Of a DNA stretch of 56,886 nucleotides, positions 18,436 through 27,538 are shown piece after piece. A program made the position numbers and the translations under genes. The notes under the pieces were generated by a model that saw nothing but the letters and a program-made list of their open reading frames with translations, was not told where the DNA came from and ran no database searches. Origin of the DNA: an uncultured Selenomonadales bacterium (GTDB lineage Bacteria; Bacillota; Negativicutes; Selenomonadales; Selenomonadaceae). Location of the stretch: the NCBI GenBank assembly GCA_947165295.1, contig CAMUZU010000013.1, positions 1 to 56,886 of the forward strand, in the 5' to 3' direction. Each line of letters begins with the position of its first letter. The first letter of the stretch is position 1.

Positions 18436-18711
18436 ATGGATAAACATAATTGTGCGTTCAACGACGCGCAAAAGTTCAGCTTGGTCAAACGCGAGGCAAT
18501 TTACACGGGTCTTGCTTTGGTCGGGCTGATTATTTTTTGGCTTGTCGCGGGCTTCGGCACCTCAGCCGTCGACGTGAAGATCTTTCACCTGCCGCTTTGG
18601 GCTGTGCTCGGCACCGTCGGCGTGTGGCTGGCCGGAATTGCAATCGCCGCGCTGTTGAGCCGAAAACTTTTCACCGACATGGACTTGGGAGGCGACGACG
18701 ATGAACGGTAA
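18436..18711 (+). CDS. YhdT/DUF997 family membrane protein
   Basis: The 91-residue protein has two predicted membrane helices (YTGLALVGLIIFWLVAGFG and WAVLGTVGVWLAGIAIAALL) and an acidic tail. Proteins of this family are typically encoded directly before a sodium:pantothenate symporter, as here: its stop lies inside the start of panF (11-base overlap), so the two are surely co-translated. Its role is probably accessory to the transporter but is not established. The ATG at 18436 has a GGAGG site; an upstream in-frame ATG lies before the promoter and is rejected. Confidence 0.85.
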   Translation: MDKHNCAFNDAQKFSLVKREAIYTGLALVGLIIFWLVAGFGTSAVDVKIFHLPLWAVLGTVGVWLAGIAIAALLSRKLFTDMDLGGDDDER

Positions 18712-20173
18712 TTTGTCCGCGCTGTTGCCACTGCTTTTGTTTATGGCGGTCATGGTCGCGATAAGTGTTTACGTCCGCAATCGTCAAGCGGGCAAAAATT
18801 TCGTAAGCAGTTACTTCGTCGGCAACCGACAACTCGGCGGCTTCGTCCTGGCAATGACGACGGTCGCGACGTACAGCTCCGTTTCAAGTTTCGTCGGCGG
18901 TCCCGGCATGGCGTATCAAGTCGGCTTCGGCTGGATTTATATGGCGGTCGTGCAAGTCACGGCGATTTTCCTTGTGCTTGGCATTTTCGGTAAGCGTGTC
19001 GCTCTGCTTGCCCGAAAGTTAAATGCGGTCACCGTCGTTGACATTATCCGTGCGCGTTTTCAATCGGACTTGCTTGCGGCAATCGCGGCGTTCGTTATCG
19101 TGCTGTTTTTCTGCGGGACAATGACGGCTCAATTCGTCGGCGGCGCAAAACTTTTCGCGGCGGTCACGGGTTACAGCTACGAAGCGGGCTTGATTCTCTT
19201 CGGCTTGACGGTCGTAATTTATACGTCAATCGGCGGCTTTCGTGCGGTCGCGTTGACGGACACTTGTTGCGCGCTGATTATGATGGTCGGAATCGTCCTG
19301 CTGTTGCATTACGTCTTGCAAGCGGGCGGCGGTTACGAAAACATCATGACGACGCTTGAGGCGAACAATCCCGAACTGTTCGAGCCGTTCAGCTTCGGGA
19401 ACATGCCGTGGACGATTTATTTTACGCAATGGCTGCTTGTCGGCATTTGCACAATCGCCTTGCCGCAGTCGGTCGTTCGCGGAATCAGTTATAAAAACAC
19501 GCAGGGACTTCATCAGGCAATGCTTATCGGCACGGTCGTGGTCGGCTTCATGAACATCGGCATTAATTTCACGGGCATTTTGGCGCACGGAGTTTTGACG
19601 GGCACGGCGGCGGATTATGGCGGCGTCGACAATATTATCCCGACGACGATTGTCAAAGCAATGCCTGCCGAATTGGTCGGGCTTGCGATTATCGGCCCGC
19701 TTGCAGCGTCAATCTCGACAATTTCGGGACTGTTAATCGTCGCGTCAAGCGCAATCGTCAAGGACGTTTATTTACATTGGGCGGACAAGAATCAGCGCAT
19801 CGTCACTCCCGCACGGGTCAAATTTCTTTCAATGGCAACGACGGCATTAATCGGCGCGGCAGTTTTCGTCATTGCGCTCACGCCGCCGAGTTTGATTTGG
19901 TTGATAAACATGTTTGCGTTCGGCGGGCTGGAGACGGCTTTTTTCTGGACGCTGTTGCTTGGGCTGTTTTGGAAACGTGCGAACAAGTTGGGCGCGCTTT
20001 TGTCAATGACGGGCGGGACAATCGTCTACTGCGCGACGCAGGCGGCGGGCTTCAAATTCATGAACTTGCACCAGATAACAATCGGGATAACGTGTTCGCT
20101 GATTTTGTTTTTAATCGGCTCGTACCTGGGCAAACGCACCGACGACGCGACGTTGAAAGTTTTCTTCCCGTGA
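18701..20173 (+). CDS. panF: sodium/pantothenate symporter
   Basis: The 490-residue sodium:solute symporter has about 13 hydrophobic helices. Family features include VAMTTVATYSSVSSFVGGPG-like helix 2 residues (AMTTVATYSSVSSFVGGPG) and AIIGPLAASISTISGLLIVASS, the region of the Na+ site. With a YhdT-type gene directly upstream the best call is PanF, which imports pantothenate, the precursor of coenzyme A, using the Na+ gradient. A GGAGG site within the previous gene serves its ATG. A two-way terminator follows. Confidence 0.87.
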   Translation: MNGNLSALLPLLLFMAVMVAISVYVRNRQAGKNFVSSYFVGNRQLGGFVLAMTTVATYSSVSSFVGGPGMAYQVGFGWIYMAVVQVTAIFLVLGIFGKRVALLARKLNAVTVVDIIRARFQSDLLAAIAAFVIVLFFCGTMTAQFVGGAKLFAAVTGYSYEAGLILFGLTVVIYTSIGGFRAVALTDTCCALIMMVGIVLLLHYVLQAGGGYENIMTTLEANNPELFEPFSFGNMPWTIYFTQWLLVGICTIALPQSVVRGISYKNTQGLHQAMLIGTVVVGFMNIGINFTGILAHGVLTGTAADYGGVDNIIPTTIVKAMPAELVGLAIIGPLAASISTISGLLIVASSAIVKDVYLHWADKNQRIVTPARVKFLSMATTALIGAAVFVIALTPPSLIWLINMFAFGGLETAFFWTLLLGLFWKRANKLGALLSMTGGTIVYCATQAAGFKFMNLHQITIGITCSLILFLIGSYLGKRTDDATLKVFFP

Positions 20174-20175
20174 CG

Positions 20176-20208
20176 AAAAAAGACCGCCTCATTCGAGACA
20201 GTCTTTTA
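20176..20208. terminator. bidirectional terminator between panF and the radical SAM gene
   Basis: GACCGCCTC pairs with GAGACAGTC around ATTC, with A runs on the left and T on the right, so it can stop transcription from both converging genes. Confidence 0.8.
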
Positions 20209-20973
20209 AGTTTGCGTGCCGGCTTTGATGTGGCAGTTGATATTTCGCGCCTTGCAGAAGTTGACGACTTCGGCGGCGCAGGCGTTGTAAAAAGCTTTGT
20301 GCGCCGTGAAGGCGGAAACTTCCTTCGAGTAGTTGAACCTGCCGAAGATGATTTTGTCGACGAAACTCACCGCGTCCAAAACGTCCGAAAGTTTCTGTTC
20401 AATCAAGTTCGGCGTCGGGTAAGGTTCCATGCTGACCCACGTTTTACAGCCGCGTTCGTGAAGGCGTTTCAACGCTTGAATTCGGTCGGCGTAAGGCGCG
20501 GCGTGCGGTTCGTAGCGTGCCCGAAAATCTTCACTGAGCGACACGAGCGTTATGCCGTATTCGTTCGCCTTCGACAGGTCGGCAAGTTCAATCGGCAAAA
20601 CGCCTTTCGTCAAAACCGTGCATTTAATGCCTGCGTCGTTGAACTTGCGAATCGCCTTCAAACTCAGGTCGCAAATTTCGTCGACGCCGTACATGAACGG
20701 GTCGGTCGAAAAGCACAGGTGCACGGACTTGATTTTGTCTTTGAGGCGCGGAATTTCGCGGTCAAGCAATTCAAGTGTGTTGCTGACGATTTTCGGTTCA
20801 ATCCACTCGTCGTAGGTTTTGACTTGCCCGAAGCGTTTCTTCATCAAAAACGCGTAGCAGGGATATTTGCAACCGTGCGAACAGCCCAGCGCGTGATTCA
20901 TTGTGTAATCGCCGTATTCGACGCCGGTCTTGTACAGCATGGACTTGCGGGTTATGTATTCCAAACGTTTCAC
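20206..20973 (-). CDS. radical SAM protein, SplB/COG1533-like, partner of TcmP
   Basis: The 255-residue protein contains the three-cysteine cluster motif CSHGCKYPCYAF, a CX3CX3C variant of the [4Fe-4S] motif of radical SAM enzymes, followed by LCFSTDPFMYG and TVLTKG motifs typical of the spore-photoproduct-lyase-like branch. A TcmP-type gene ends three bases before it, and such pairs recur in bacteria, hence the pairing with TcmP. The chemistry is unknown. The start may be GTG at 20973 or TTG at 20964, the latter better spaced from GAGG. Confidence 0.8.
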   Translation of the reverse strand: MKRLEYITRKSMLYKTGVEYGDYTMNHALGCSHGCKYPCYAFLMKKRFGQVKTYDEWIEPKIVSNTLELLDREIPRLKDKIKSVHLCFSTDPFMYGVDEICDLSLKAIRKFNDAGIKCTVLTKGVLPIELADLSKANEYGITLVSLSEDFRARYEPHAAPYADRIQALKRLHERGCKTWVSMEPYPTPNLIEQKLSDVLDAVSFVDKIIFGRFNYSKEVSAFTAHKAFYNACAAEVVNFCKARNINCHIKAGTQT

Positions 20974-20975
20974 CT

Positions 20976-21935
20976 CTAAACGAAATCGACCGTGCTGACA
21001 TGGATTTTACAACGCCCCGTCAACTTCAACGCGTCTTTTATGTCGGACTTGTAAAGAAGCGTCGGGAAAATCGGGTGTTCGTCAAGGAGCTTGTAAATTT
21101 CCGCAAACGGAACGGCTTTTTGACCTTTGAAGTTGTCGACGATGTAATCCGCAATGTCGCTGACGAAGTAGCACAGCTTGTCTTCGGGCGGCTTGGCGAA
21201 AGGCAAGTACATTTGCTTATCTTCGCGAGCATTTTGGTTGGAGGACTGTCCGCCGAAAGTTTTCCACGCGGCGGTTTTGAATTTCTTGAAACCCTCTATG
21301 TTTTTCGTAAAGAAAACGAGGTCGTAAATCAAGGCGTTTGTCTTTATGAAGAACGGCACCGTCGCCACGTAATATTTCCGATTCAAATTTCGGCACAAAT
21401 CTTCAATGATGTTTTGCAAGCGTCGTTCGTAATCTTTTCGGTCGCCTGCGGATTCGGCCAGTTCGTCAAACGGCGTCAAGTAAGTTCGTTCGTACTTGTC
21501 GATTGTTTCGGGATTCTTTGCGGACTTCAATGCTCTGACGGTGTCGGAAACCATGTGATTGAGTATGAATTCGCCCCAACCGCGAAAATACGGTTCGATA
21601 GCCGTCCAATCTATTGCCGCCGTGTACGGGTCATAAAACAGCAGGTAATGCACTCCGTTGCGCTGACGTAAAATCGGCCACAAACTTTTGAGTCGGTCGT
21701 TGCCGTCGCCGATGCTTGAACGAATTTGGAAATTGTTCGTTTGTGGAGGTAACCGCTCCTGAAGCTCCGCAATTTTTTCGGAGTCGCTGTCGTTGAAATA
21801 CAACGTGGCTTTTTGATTCGGGTGACTCGGCATAATGTCCGCGATAATTTTTGCGACGCGAATCGGCGTGCCGTATACACGTTTGCCGTCGTCGTCTTCG
21901 TAAAGCCCGTTGTTGCACATGCAGTCAATGAACAC
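20976..21935 (-). CDS. three-Cys-motif partner protein TcmP, N-terminus missing
   Basis: The sequence from LVFIDCMCNNGLYEDDDG (the methyltransferase-like glycine motif, usually preceded by about 50 residues in this family) to the end fits TcmP, with LLFYDPYTAAIDW and a winged-helix-like C-terminus (VPFAEIYKLLDEHP). No normal start lies upstream: the frame runs on into the opposite strand of htrA without a ribosome site, so the first about 50 residues appear lost. The GTG at 21935 and ATG at 21920 are only possible starts. It may be a decaying gene. It is paired with the radical SAM gene. Confidence 0.65.
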   Translation of the reverse strand: MFIDCMCNNGLYEDDDGKRVYGTPIRVAKIIADIMPSHPNQKATLYFNDSDSEKIAELQERLPPQTNNFQIRSSIGDGNDRLKSLWPILRQRNGVHYLLFYDPYTAAIDWTAIEPYFRGWGEFILNHMVSDTVRALKSAKNPETIDKYERTYLTPFDELAESAGDRKDYERRLQNIIEDLCRNLNRKYYVATVPFFIKTNALIYDLVFFTKNIEGFKKFKTAAWKTFGGQSSNQNAREDKQMYLPFAKPPEDKLCYFVSDIADYIVDNFKGQKAVPFAEIYKLLDEHPIFPTLLYKSDIKDALKLTGRCKIHVSTVDFV

Positions 21936-22020
21936 CAGTTCCCGACATGAAAGTTTGCCGCGTTGAGTGCAAACATCGACGGCAATGCAAATTTGCCCGC
22001 GCCCGTCAACGAAACTTGAA

Positions 22021-22049
22021 TTGACAATCGGCGGCGCAAAAACTACAAT
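22021..22049 (+). promoter_or_regulatory. sigma70-type promoter for htrA
   Basis: TTGACA, a 17-base spacer and TACAAT, a near-consensus promoter. Transcription would begin almost at the GGAGG ribosome site at 22056-22060, giving a very short leader. The promoter lies where the missing 5' end of the tcmP gene should be. Confidence 0.75.
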
Positions 22050-22070
22050 GACTGCGGAGGTGCTTTGAGC

Positions 22071-23228
22071 ATGAAGTCGAAAAGTTTGGCGAAGATAATT
22101 TGCGCGGCGGCGGTGACTGCTGCGTTGACTTTTAGCGGTTGCAGTGTGGTCGGTCTTAACGGCGACAATGCATCCGACGGTGAAGATAAATCCGTTGCGA
22201 CGGGCGAAAAAACTGCGGCGATAACTCAAAACGTCACGGAGGCGGCCGTCAACAAACCCGAAAGCAACGCGAAAATTTCTGACGCACGCAACACACCCGC
22301 CGTTCGGGTGGCGCGAACTGTCGGCCCCGCAGTCGTCGGCATAACGAACAAAGCCGTTGCCCGCGACATGTTTAACCGCACATTCGAAACCGAAGGCGTC
22401 GGCTCCGGCGTCATCTTCCAAAGCGACGGTTACATCATCACGAACAACCACGTCATTGCCGGCGCGAAAGAAATTATCGTTTCGCTGTCGGACGGCAATT
22501 CCATAACGGGCAAATTAATCGGCACGGACGAAATGACCGACATTGCAGTCGTCAAAGTCGACGCGAAAGATCTTCCGACTGCCACGCTCGGCAATTCGGA
22601 TGAAGTCGTCGTCGGCGAACCCGCAATCGCTATCGGCAACCCCATGGGGCTGGAGTTTCAAGGCTCGGTGACCGTCGGCGTTATCAGCGCGTTGAATCGC
22701 ACGCTTGACTTAAACGACAAACGCGTCAAACTTTTCCAGACGGACGCGGCGATAAGTCCCGGCAATTCGGGCGGCGCACTTGTCAACGCGGACGGCGAAG
22801 TTATCGGAATCAACAGCGCGAAACTTGCAACCAACGGCGTCGAAGGCATGGGCTTTGCAATTCCGATTAACACCGTCAAGACAATTGTCAAGGAGCTCAT
22901 GGACAAAGGTTACGTTGCCCGCCCGTATCTCGGCGTGACGATTTTCGACAAGCCGACGGCAGCTCGTTACGGCTATCAACTTACGCTTGAAAAAGGCGTG
23001 TTCGTCTTCCAAGTCGCGCTTGATTCGCCCGCAGGTCGCGCAGGTTTCCAACGCGGCGACATCATTTTGAGCATTGACGGCACGGAAGTCAATTCGGTTA
23101 CCGACGTTCGCGACGCGGTGACTTCGCACAAAGTCGGCGACAAAGTCAAAGTTCTGCTTGACCGCGAAGGCACGCAGGAGACCATTGAAGTCACGCTCGA
23201 CGAAATGCCGCAGCCGTCGAATCAGTGA
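22071..23228 (+). CDS. htrA: HtrA/DegP-like serine protease, lipoprotein
   Basis: S1C family protease of 385 residues. A signal peptide ends in a lipobox-like FSGC, so it is probably anchored to the outer face of the inner membrane. The catalytic triad is visible as His in ITNNHVIAG, Asp in MTDIAVVKVD and Ser in PGNSGGALVN. One PDZ domain follows (RPYLGVTIF to KVKVLLDREG). It degrades or holds misfolded envelope proteins. The ATG at 22071 is chosen, though a TTG at 22065 is also possible. It overlaps rlmH by four bases; the htrA-rlmH order is common in Firmicutes. Confidence 0.92.
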   Translation: MKSKSLAKIICAAAVTAALTFSGCSVVGLNGDNASDGEDKSVATGEKTAAITQNVTEAAVNKPESNAKISDARNTPAVRVARTVGPAVVGITNKAVARDMFNRTFETEGVGSGVIFQSDGYIITNNHVIAGAKEIIVSLSDGNSITGKLIGTDEMTDIAVVKVDAKDLPTATLGNSDEVVVGEPAIAIGNPMGLEFQGSVTVGVISALNRTLDLNDKRVKLFQTDAAISPGNSGGALVNADGEVIGINSAKLATNGVEGMGFAIPINTVKTIVKELMDKGYVARPYLGVTIFDKPTAARYGYQLTLEKGVFVFQVALDSPAGRAGFQRGDIILSIDGTEVNSVTDVRDAVTSHKVGDKVKVLLDREGTQETIEVTLDEMPQPSNQ

Positions 23229-23668
23229 AGATAACTTTGATCGTCGTCGGCCGGCTCAAGGAAAAGTTTTTGGTTGACGGCGTCGCGGAATATCTCAAAC
23301 GCCTGCGCAAGTTCGCAACCGTCGAAGTCCGCGAAGTTTCCGAATGCCGCACGCTCGACGAAGAGGCGCAAAAACTTCTGTCGCTCGTCCCGCAAGGCTC
23401 GTGGCTGTGTGTGCTGGACGTGGCGGGTCGGCAGTTGACAAGCGAAGACTTCGCCGCAAAAATTTCCGCGCTGACATTAAACGGCACAAGCAACTTGACC
23501 TTCGCAATCGGCGGGGCATTCGGGCTCGGCGACGAACTCAAACGTGCGGCGGACTTTCGATTAAGCCTGTCGCAGATGACGTTGACGCATCAAATGACGC
23601 GGCTCGTCCTCGTCGAACAAATTTATCGCGCATTCAAAATCAACAGACACGAACCGTATCATTGGTAA
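23225..23668 (+). CDS. rlmH: 23S rRNA pseudouridine-1915 N3-methyltransferase
   Basis: The 147-residue SPOUT-fold enzyme methylates pseudouridine 1915 of 23S rRNA in assembled 70S ribosomes, using SAM. It starts KITLIVVGRLKEKF and has the knot region motifs FAIGGAFGLGDEL and LSLSQMTLTHQMTRLVLVEQIYRAFKI, ending in HEPYHW as usual. The start is a GTG overlapping the htrA stop (GTGA), with no strong ribosome site of its own, so it depends on coupling. Confidence 0.95.
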   Translation: MKITLIVVGRLKEKFLVDGVAEYLKRLRKFATVEVREVSECRTLDEEAQKLLSLVPQGSWLCVLDVAGRQLTSEDFAAKISALTLNGTSNLTFAIGGAFGLGDELKRAADFRLSLSQMTLTHQMTRLVLVEQIYRAFKINRHEPYHW

Positions 23669-23673
23669 CTTTC

Positions 23674-23707
23674 GGGAGCAGAAATTTTTTCCGCTCCCAA
23701 ATTTTTT
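23674..23707 (+). terminator. terminator after rlmH
   Basis: GGGAGC and GAAA pair with TTTC and GCTCCC, followed by AAATTTTTT, immediately after the rlmH stop. Confidence 0.7.
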
Positions 23708-23720
23708 GGAGGGACGACGC

Positions 23721-24920
23721 ATGACCGAACAAAAATCGCCGTTCGACTTTCACTCGAAGCACGAACTTGCGGCGAACTTTTCGCTCGACGAACTTTTGAC
23801 TTTGACGCGGCAACGGAACCTGCAGGAGTGGCTTGCCGTGAATTTTTACGCGGGCGAAGCACGCAAAGTTTCAGCCGCACTCAACGACGAACTCGACGAC
23901 GCGCAGTTGAAGTTGTTGCTGTGCAAAGTTTTCGACTTGCCGCTCGAAAGTTTGTCGCCCGCCGACGTGAAAGAAATTTCTTCGCTCGTCGACAAGAATC
24001 ACCGCCGCGAACTTTTTGTTGAACAAATTCCCGGCGACGACAGAAAAATTTTCTTCGCCGAAACGCAGGGCGAACTCGTCAAGGCTCTCGACGCGGACGC
24101 GCAGTTGATTTATCTTTGCGGCGGCGAATTCCGAATTCCCCTGCACAGAGGCGGCGTGACGTATGTCGGCTGCGACAACGCGCTTGTCGACCTTGACGCG
24201 GAAGTTGACGTTGACCTTGACGCGTGCGAAATTGTTCTGCGGGACGTGCAGGTTTATCTTCACCACGCGATTAATCTGCGCGCCGAAAAATCCGCGAACG
24301 TCAAAGTTATCGACGGCTCACGGACGACGCTCGGCGAACATCCGATGCTCAAAGAAATTTTCGACATCCTGCGCGGCCGCAAAGCTTTCGAGTCGCCCGC
24401 ATACTTCACGGCGCGTGCGGAAAATCGTCGCGGTGTCGCGGTCGGCGTCGCTCTGCTTGACGAAAAGAATTTCGACTTCGACGCGGAGCAATTCAACTTC
24501 AGCCCGCGTTGGGACTTCGAGTATATTTCCGTGCTGAAAGACTTTGCGGCGAGGAAAATTTTTTTCGCGACGATTTGTCCCGCCGACGCCGAACGACTTT
24601 ACGACAACGAACGCAAGTTGCAGATCTTTGCGGACTTCACGGCTCGCGACGGCAAGTTGACGATTGCGGCTTTGTACTTCGACACGAAAACTTTAGGGCG
24701 AATTGCGATTACCGTGCGCGATAAATTTTACGTCGGCAGTTCGTCAATGTCGGAACTCGGCTACGGGCTTGACATTATCACCGCTTACGACAACAATTCG
24801 TCGGCGGATAAAACTTGGTGGGATTTCGTCGACGAACGGCGCAATGACAACAATCCGTCGGCGACAATTAAAAATTTGTCGGGCTTACTCGGCGAATTGC
24901 TCAAGAGGCTCAATCGATGA
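23721..24920 (+). CDS. hypothetical protein, 399 aa
   Basis: I do not recognise this family. The protein is soluble and acidic, without signal peptide or membrane helix. It has a middle stretch of alternating short strands (DLDAEVDVDLDACEIVLRDVQ) that could form a beta structure, and a C-terminal half with RWDFEYISVLKDFAARKIFF and KFYVGSSSMSELGYGLDI. A GGAGG site lies before the ATG at 23721. It overlaps the next gene by four bases (ATGA), so both probably act in one process. Confidence 0.7.
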   Translation: MTEQKSPFDFHSKHELAANFSLDELLTLTRQRNLQEWLAVNFYAGEARKVSAALNDELDDAQLKLLLCKVFDLPLESLSPADVKEISSLVDKNHRRELFVEQIPGDDRKIFFAETQGELVKALDADAQLIYLCGGEFRIPLHRGGVTYVGCDNALVDLDAEVDVDLDACEIVLRDVQVYLHHAINLRAEKSANVKVIDGSRTTLGEHPMLKEIFDILRGRKAFESPAYFTARAENRRGVAVGVALLDEKNFDFDAEQFNFSPRWDFEYISVLKDFAARKIFFATICPADAERLYDNERKLQIFADFTARDGKLTIAALYFDTKTLGRIAITVRDKFYVGSSSMSELGYGLDIITAYDNNSSADKTWWDFVDERRNDNNPSATIKNLSGLLGELLKRLNR

Positions 24921-25765
24921 GGGCGTTTCACACGTTGCGGACGCGGCGGGCGGACTTCAAGCTTTACGACTTTGAAATTTTCACGCTGATACTTTCCGCG
25001 CTGGAGTGGCGGCGACACAACGGCGAAATTTTTCTGTACACGGACACAGCGGGCAAACGTTTCTTCGACGCGGCGGGACTGTCGCAACTTTGGGACGGCG
25101 TCGACACGTCGCTTGACGAAATGGAGCGGCTCAACATCGACGAAAATATTTTTTGGGCGGGCGCTAAAATTTTTGCGCTGTCGAAGCAACCGTTGCCGTG
25201 CGTGATGATCGATTTAGATTTCGTCGTGTGGCGGCCGCTTTACCTTAAGCCGAACGATTCAAGCGTCACGGTCATTCACCGCGAAAGTCGCGACCTGCCG
25301 TGTTATCCCGACGAAAATTATTTTCGGCTCAAAAACTTTTCGTTGCCGCGTGAATTGGATTGGACGCTTGACCCGTGCAATGCGGCATTGGTTTATTTCG
25401 GCGATAAAAATTTCGTGCGGCGTTACGTCGAATTCGCGTTCGAGTTCATGCGTGCGGCGAATCCGTTGCCCGAACAGCGCGGCTGGGATTTGTTGCCGTA
25501 CATGGTTTTCATCGAACAGCGGTGGATGGCAATGTGCGCCAAACTTTGCGGCGTCGAGCTGAAAACTTTTTCCGACCTGCCCGCGTTGTTCGGCGGCGAA
25601 CAGAAGACTTTCACGCACGTTTGGGGTTACAAAAAATTTTTCCGCGAAAACTCGGCGGCGGCTGAAAAATTTTGTCGCGACTGTGCGGGACGAATTGCTC
25701 ACGACTTCCCGCGTCAAGCAAAAAAGTTTGCGCAACTTGCGGCGACGGGAAAATATTTCAGCTGA
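24917..25765 (+). CDS. putative glycosyltransferase-like protein
   Basis: The 282-residue protein has an N-terminal pattern of nucleotide-sugar transferases: an early strand-helix unit (EIFTLILSALEWRRHNGEIFLYTD), then a DxD-type motif in VMIDLDFVVWRPL, and further on NAALVYFGD. This suggests a GT-A fold enzyme that acts on a surface or capsular glycan, similar to families annotated DUF6734; I hold the family name only loosely. It is coupled to the preceding unknown gene. Its last 35 codons are duplicated downstream. Confidence 0.6.
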   Translation: MRAFHTLRTRRADFKLYDFEIFTLILSALEWRRHNGEIFLYTDTAGKRFFDAAGLSQLWDGVDTSLDEMERLNIDENIFWAGAKIFALSKQPLPCVMIDLDFVVWRPLYLKPNDSSVTVIHRESRDLPCYPDENYFRLKNFSLPRELDWTLDPCNAALVYFGDKNFVRRYVEFAFEFMRAANPLPEQRGWDLLPYMVFIEQRWMAMCAKLCGVELKTFSDLPALFGGEQKTFTHVWGYKKFFRENSAAAEKFCRDCAGRIAHDFPRQAKKFAQLAATGKYFS

Positions 25766-25897
25766 ACCGACACGCACACGCGTTTGAACACGGCTGAAAA
25801 ATTCTGTCGCGACTGTGCGGGACGAATTGCTCACGACTTCCCGCGTCAAGCAGAAAAGTTCGCGCAACTTGCGGCGACGGGAAAATATTTCGATTGA
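25661..25897 (+). repeat. 132-bp duplication of a gene 3' end
   Basis: The last about 105 bases of the glycosyltransferase-like gene (from GCTGAAAAAT at 25661 to the stop) recur at 25793-25897, again ending in a stop codon. The offset is 132 bases, a multiple of three. Differences are few, so the event is fairly recent. Confidence 0.85.
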
Positions 25898-25921
25898 ATC
25901 ATCTGTAACGGAGGAACTGCT

Positions 25922-26842
25922 ATGGCGATTTTCAAACTCAAGCCCGCCTGCAAAGATTACGTTTGGGGCGGCCGTCGCCTCGTCGACGAATTCGGCATTG
26001 ACGGCGGCGACATTTGTGCGGAAGCCTGGATGTTGTCCGCGCACCCCGACGGCGTTTCGACGATTGTCAACGGCGAATTCGCGGGCAAAACTCTTGCCGA
26101 CGTGCTAAAAGCTCAACCCGAACTTTCGGGCGCGAACAGCCGACACTTTGAAGAATTCCCGCTGCTGATTAAGTTTATCGACGCGAAACAAAATCTGTCC
26201 GTGCAAGTTCACCCGCCCGACGATTACGCTTTGGCGCATGAAGGTCAGCTCGGCAAAAACGAAATGTGGTACATTATCGACGCGGAGCCGAACGCGCAAC
26301 TTTACTGTGGCTTCAATCGAACAATCACCCGCGACGAATTCGCCGCCCGAATCAAGGACAATTCGCTCGTCGAAGTTTTGAACGCCGCTTCCGTTCGTCG
26401 GGGCGACGTGTTTTACATTCCCGCCGGCACGATTCACGCTGTCGGCGCGGGCATTTTGCTTGCAGAAATTCAGCAAAGCTCGAACGTCAGTTACCGCGTC
26501 TTCGATTACGGCAGGAACCGCCCGTTGCACATTGCGCAGGCTCTCGACGTGACGAATTTGACGCCTTCGGACGAACGCGGCAAAAGTTATCCTCATGCGG
26601 CGGCTTGCGAAGATTTTATCGTCGACAAGCTCGACCTCGACGGGAAATTTCTTTCGCGTGCGCAAGGCTCAATCGGCGACGAAACTTTTCTGAGTGTGCT
26701 GATTCTCGACGGTGACGGCGAAATTTCTTGCGGCGGCGAAACTCTTCGTTACCGCAAGGGCGATTCGTTCTTCGTGACGGCGGGCGCGGGCGACTGGGAA
26801 ATTCGCGGCCGATGCGACGCGCTGTTGACCACGGTGCCTTGA
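25922..26842 (+). CDS. manA: mannose-6-phosphate isomerase, class I
   Basis: The 306-residue cupin-type isomerase interconverts fructose-6-phosphate and mannose-6-phosphate with Zn2+, feeding GDP-mannose for glycans. It starts MAIFKLKPACKDYVWGG. The metal site is seen in LSVQVHPPDDYA (QxHP) with GKNEMWYI, plus IPAGTIHAVGAG. It has the short form length typical of Firmicutes. A GGAGG site precedes its ATG. It fits with the neighbouring glycosyltransferase-like gene. Confidence 0.93.
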   Translation: MAIFKLKPACKDYVWGGRRLVDEFGIDGGDICAEAWMLSAHPDGVSTIVNGEFAGKTLADVLKAQPELSGANSRHFEEFPLLIKFIDAKQNLSVQVHPPDDYALAHEGQLGKNEMWYIIDAEPNAQLYCGFNRTITRDEFAARIKDNSLVEVLNAASVRRGDVFYIPAGTIHAVGAGILLAEIQQSSNVSYRVFDYGRNRPLHIAQALDVTNLTPSDERGKSYPHAAACEDFIVDKLDLDGKFLSRAQGSIGDETFLSVLILDGDGEISCGGETLRYRKGDSFFVTAGAGDWEIRGRCDALLTTVP

Positions 26843-26846
26843 CCGC

Positions 26847-27518
26847 ATGTCGAAAGTTTTTGACGCGTATCAACACGTCGGCGACTTGGCGAAATTTTAC
26901 GATGAGATGATGACGAATTCGGGCGTGCTCGGAAGTTTGGCGTTGAAATTTTTTTGGGGACTGAACTCGTCGGCTTACGAAAAATTTTTGACTCAAGCGT
27001 TCGCGGGTCTGCCGAAAAATTTCAGCGGGCGACTGCTTGAAGTTCCCGTGGGCACGGGCGTTTTGTCGCTACCGATTTATCGTGAACTCGACGGCGCGGA
27101 AATTTTCTGCGTCGACCTGTCGGACAAAATGCTTGACGCGGCGAAACTTCGGGCGGCTCAACTGAACCTGCGCGGCGTGACGTTCATTCAAGGCGACGTG
27201 ACAAACCTGCCGTTCGCGAACGAAACTTTCGACTTGGTTTTGTCGGTCAACGGCTTCCACGTGTTCCCCGACAAAATTTCCGCGCACAATGAAGTTCGGC
27301 GAGTCTTGAAACGCGGCGGAACTTTTTGCGGCTCGGTTTACGTCGCGGGACAAAATCGTCGCACGGATCTGTTCGTCAAGAAGTTTTGCGAACGCCACGG
27401 ATTTTTTTCGCCGCCGTATGAAACGCTTGCAAGTCTGAAAAAATTTCTGCGTGAACGTTACGGCCGCGTCGAAGTCACCAACGTCGAATCGTTCGCGGGC
27501 TTCGTCTGCGTCAAATAA
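26847..27518 (+). CDS. class I SAM-dependent methyltransferase
   Basis: The 223-residue Rossmann-fold methyltransferase has motif I LLEVPVGTGVLSL, then EIFCVDLSDKML (acidic residue binding the SAM ribose), FIQGDVTNLPFANETFDLVLSV, and a late GFVCVK strand. It resembles UbiE/small-molecule methyltransferases. The acceptor is unknown. It begins five bases after manA, so it is likely co-transcribed, but no clear ribosome site of its own is visible. Confidence 0.85.
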   Translation: MSKVFDAYQHVGDLAKFYDEMMTNSGVLGSLALKFFWGLNSSAYEKFLTQAFAGLPKNFSGRLLEVPVGTGVLSLPIYRELDGAEIFCVDLSDKMLDAAKLRAAQLNLRGVTFIQGDVTNLPFANETFDLVLSVNGFHVFPDKISAHNEVRRVLKRGGTFCGSVYVAGQNRRTDLFVKKFCERHGFFSPPYETLASLKKFLRERYGRVEVTNVESFAGFVCVK

Positions 27519-27538
27519 TTTCTCGGAGGTTGATAAAT

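Noticed and set aside
21936-22451. Possible upstream extension of the TcmP-like frame to an ATG at 22451
   Set aside because: The extension lies antisense to the signal peptide and protease domain of htrA, shows no family similarity and has no ribosome site.
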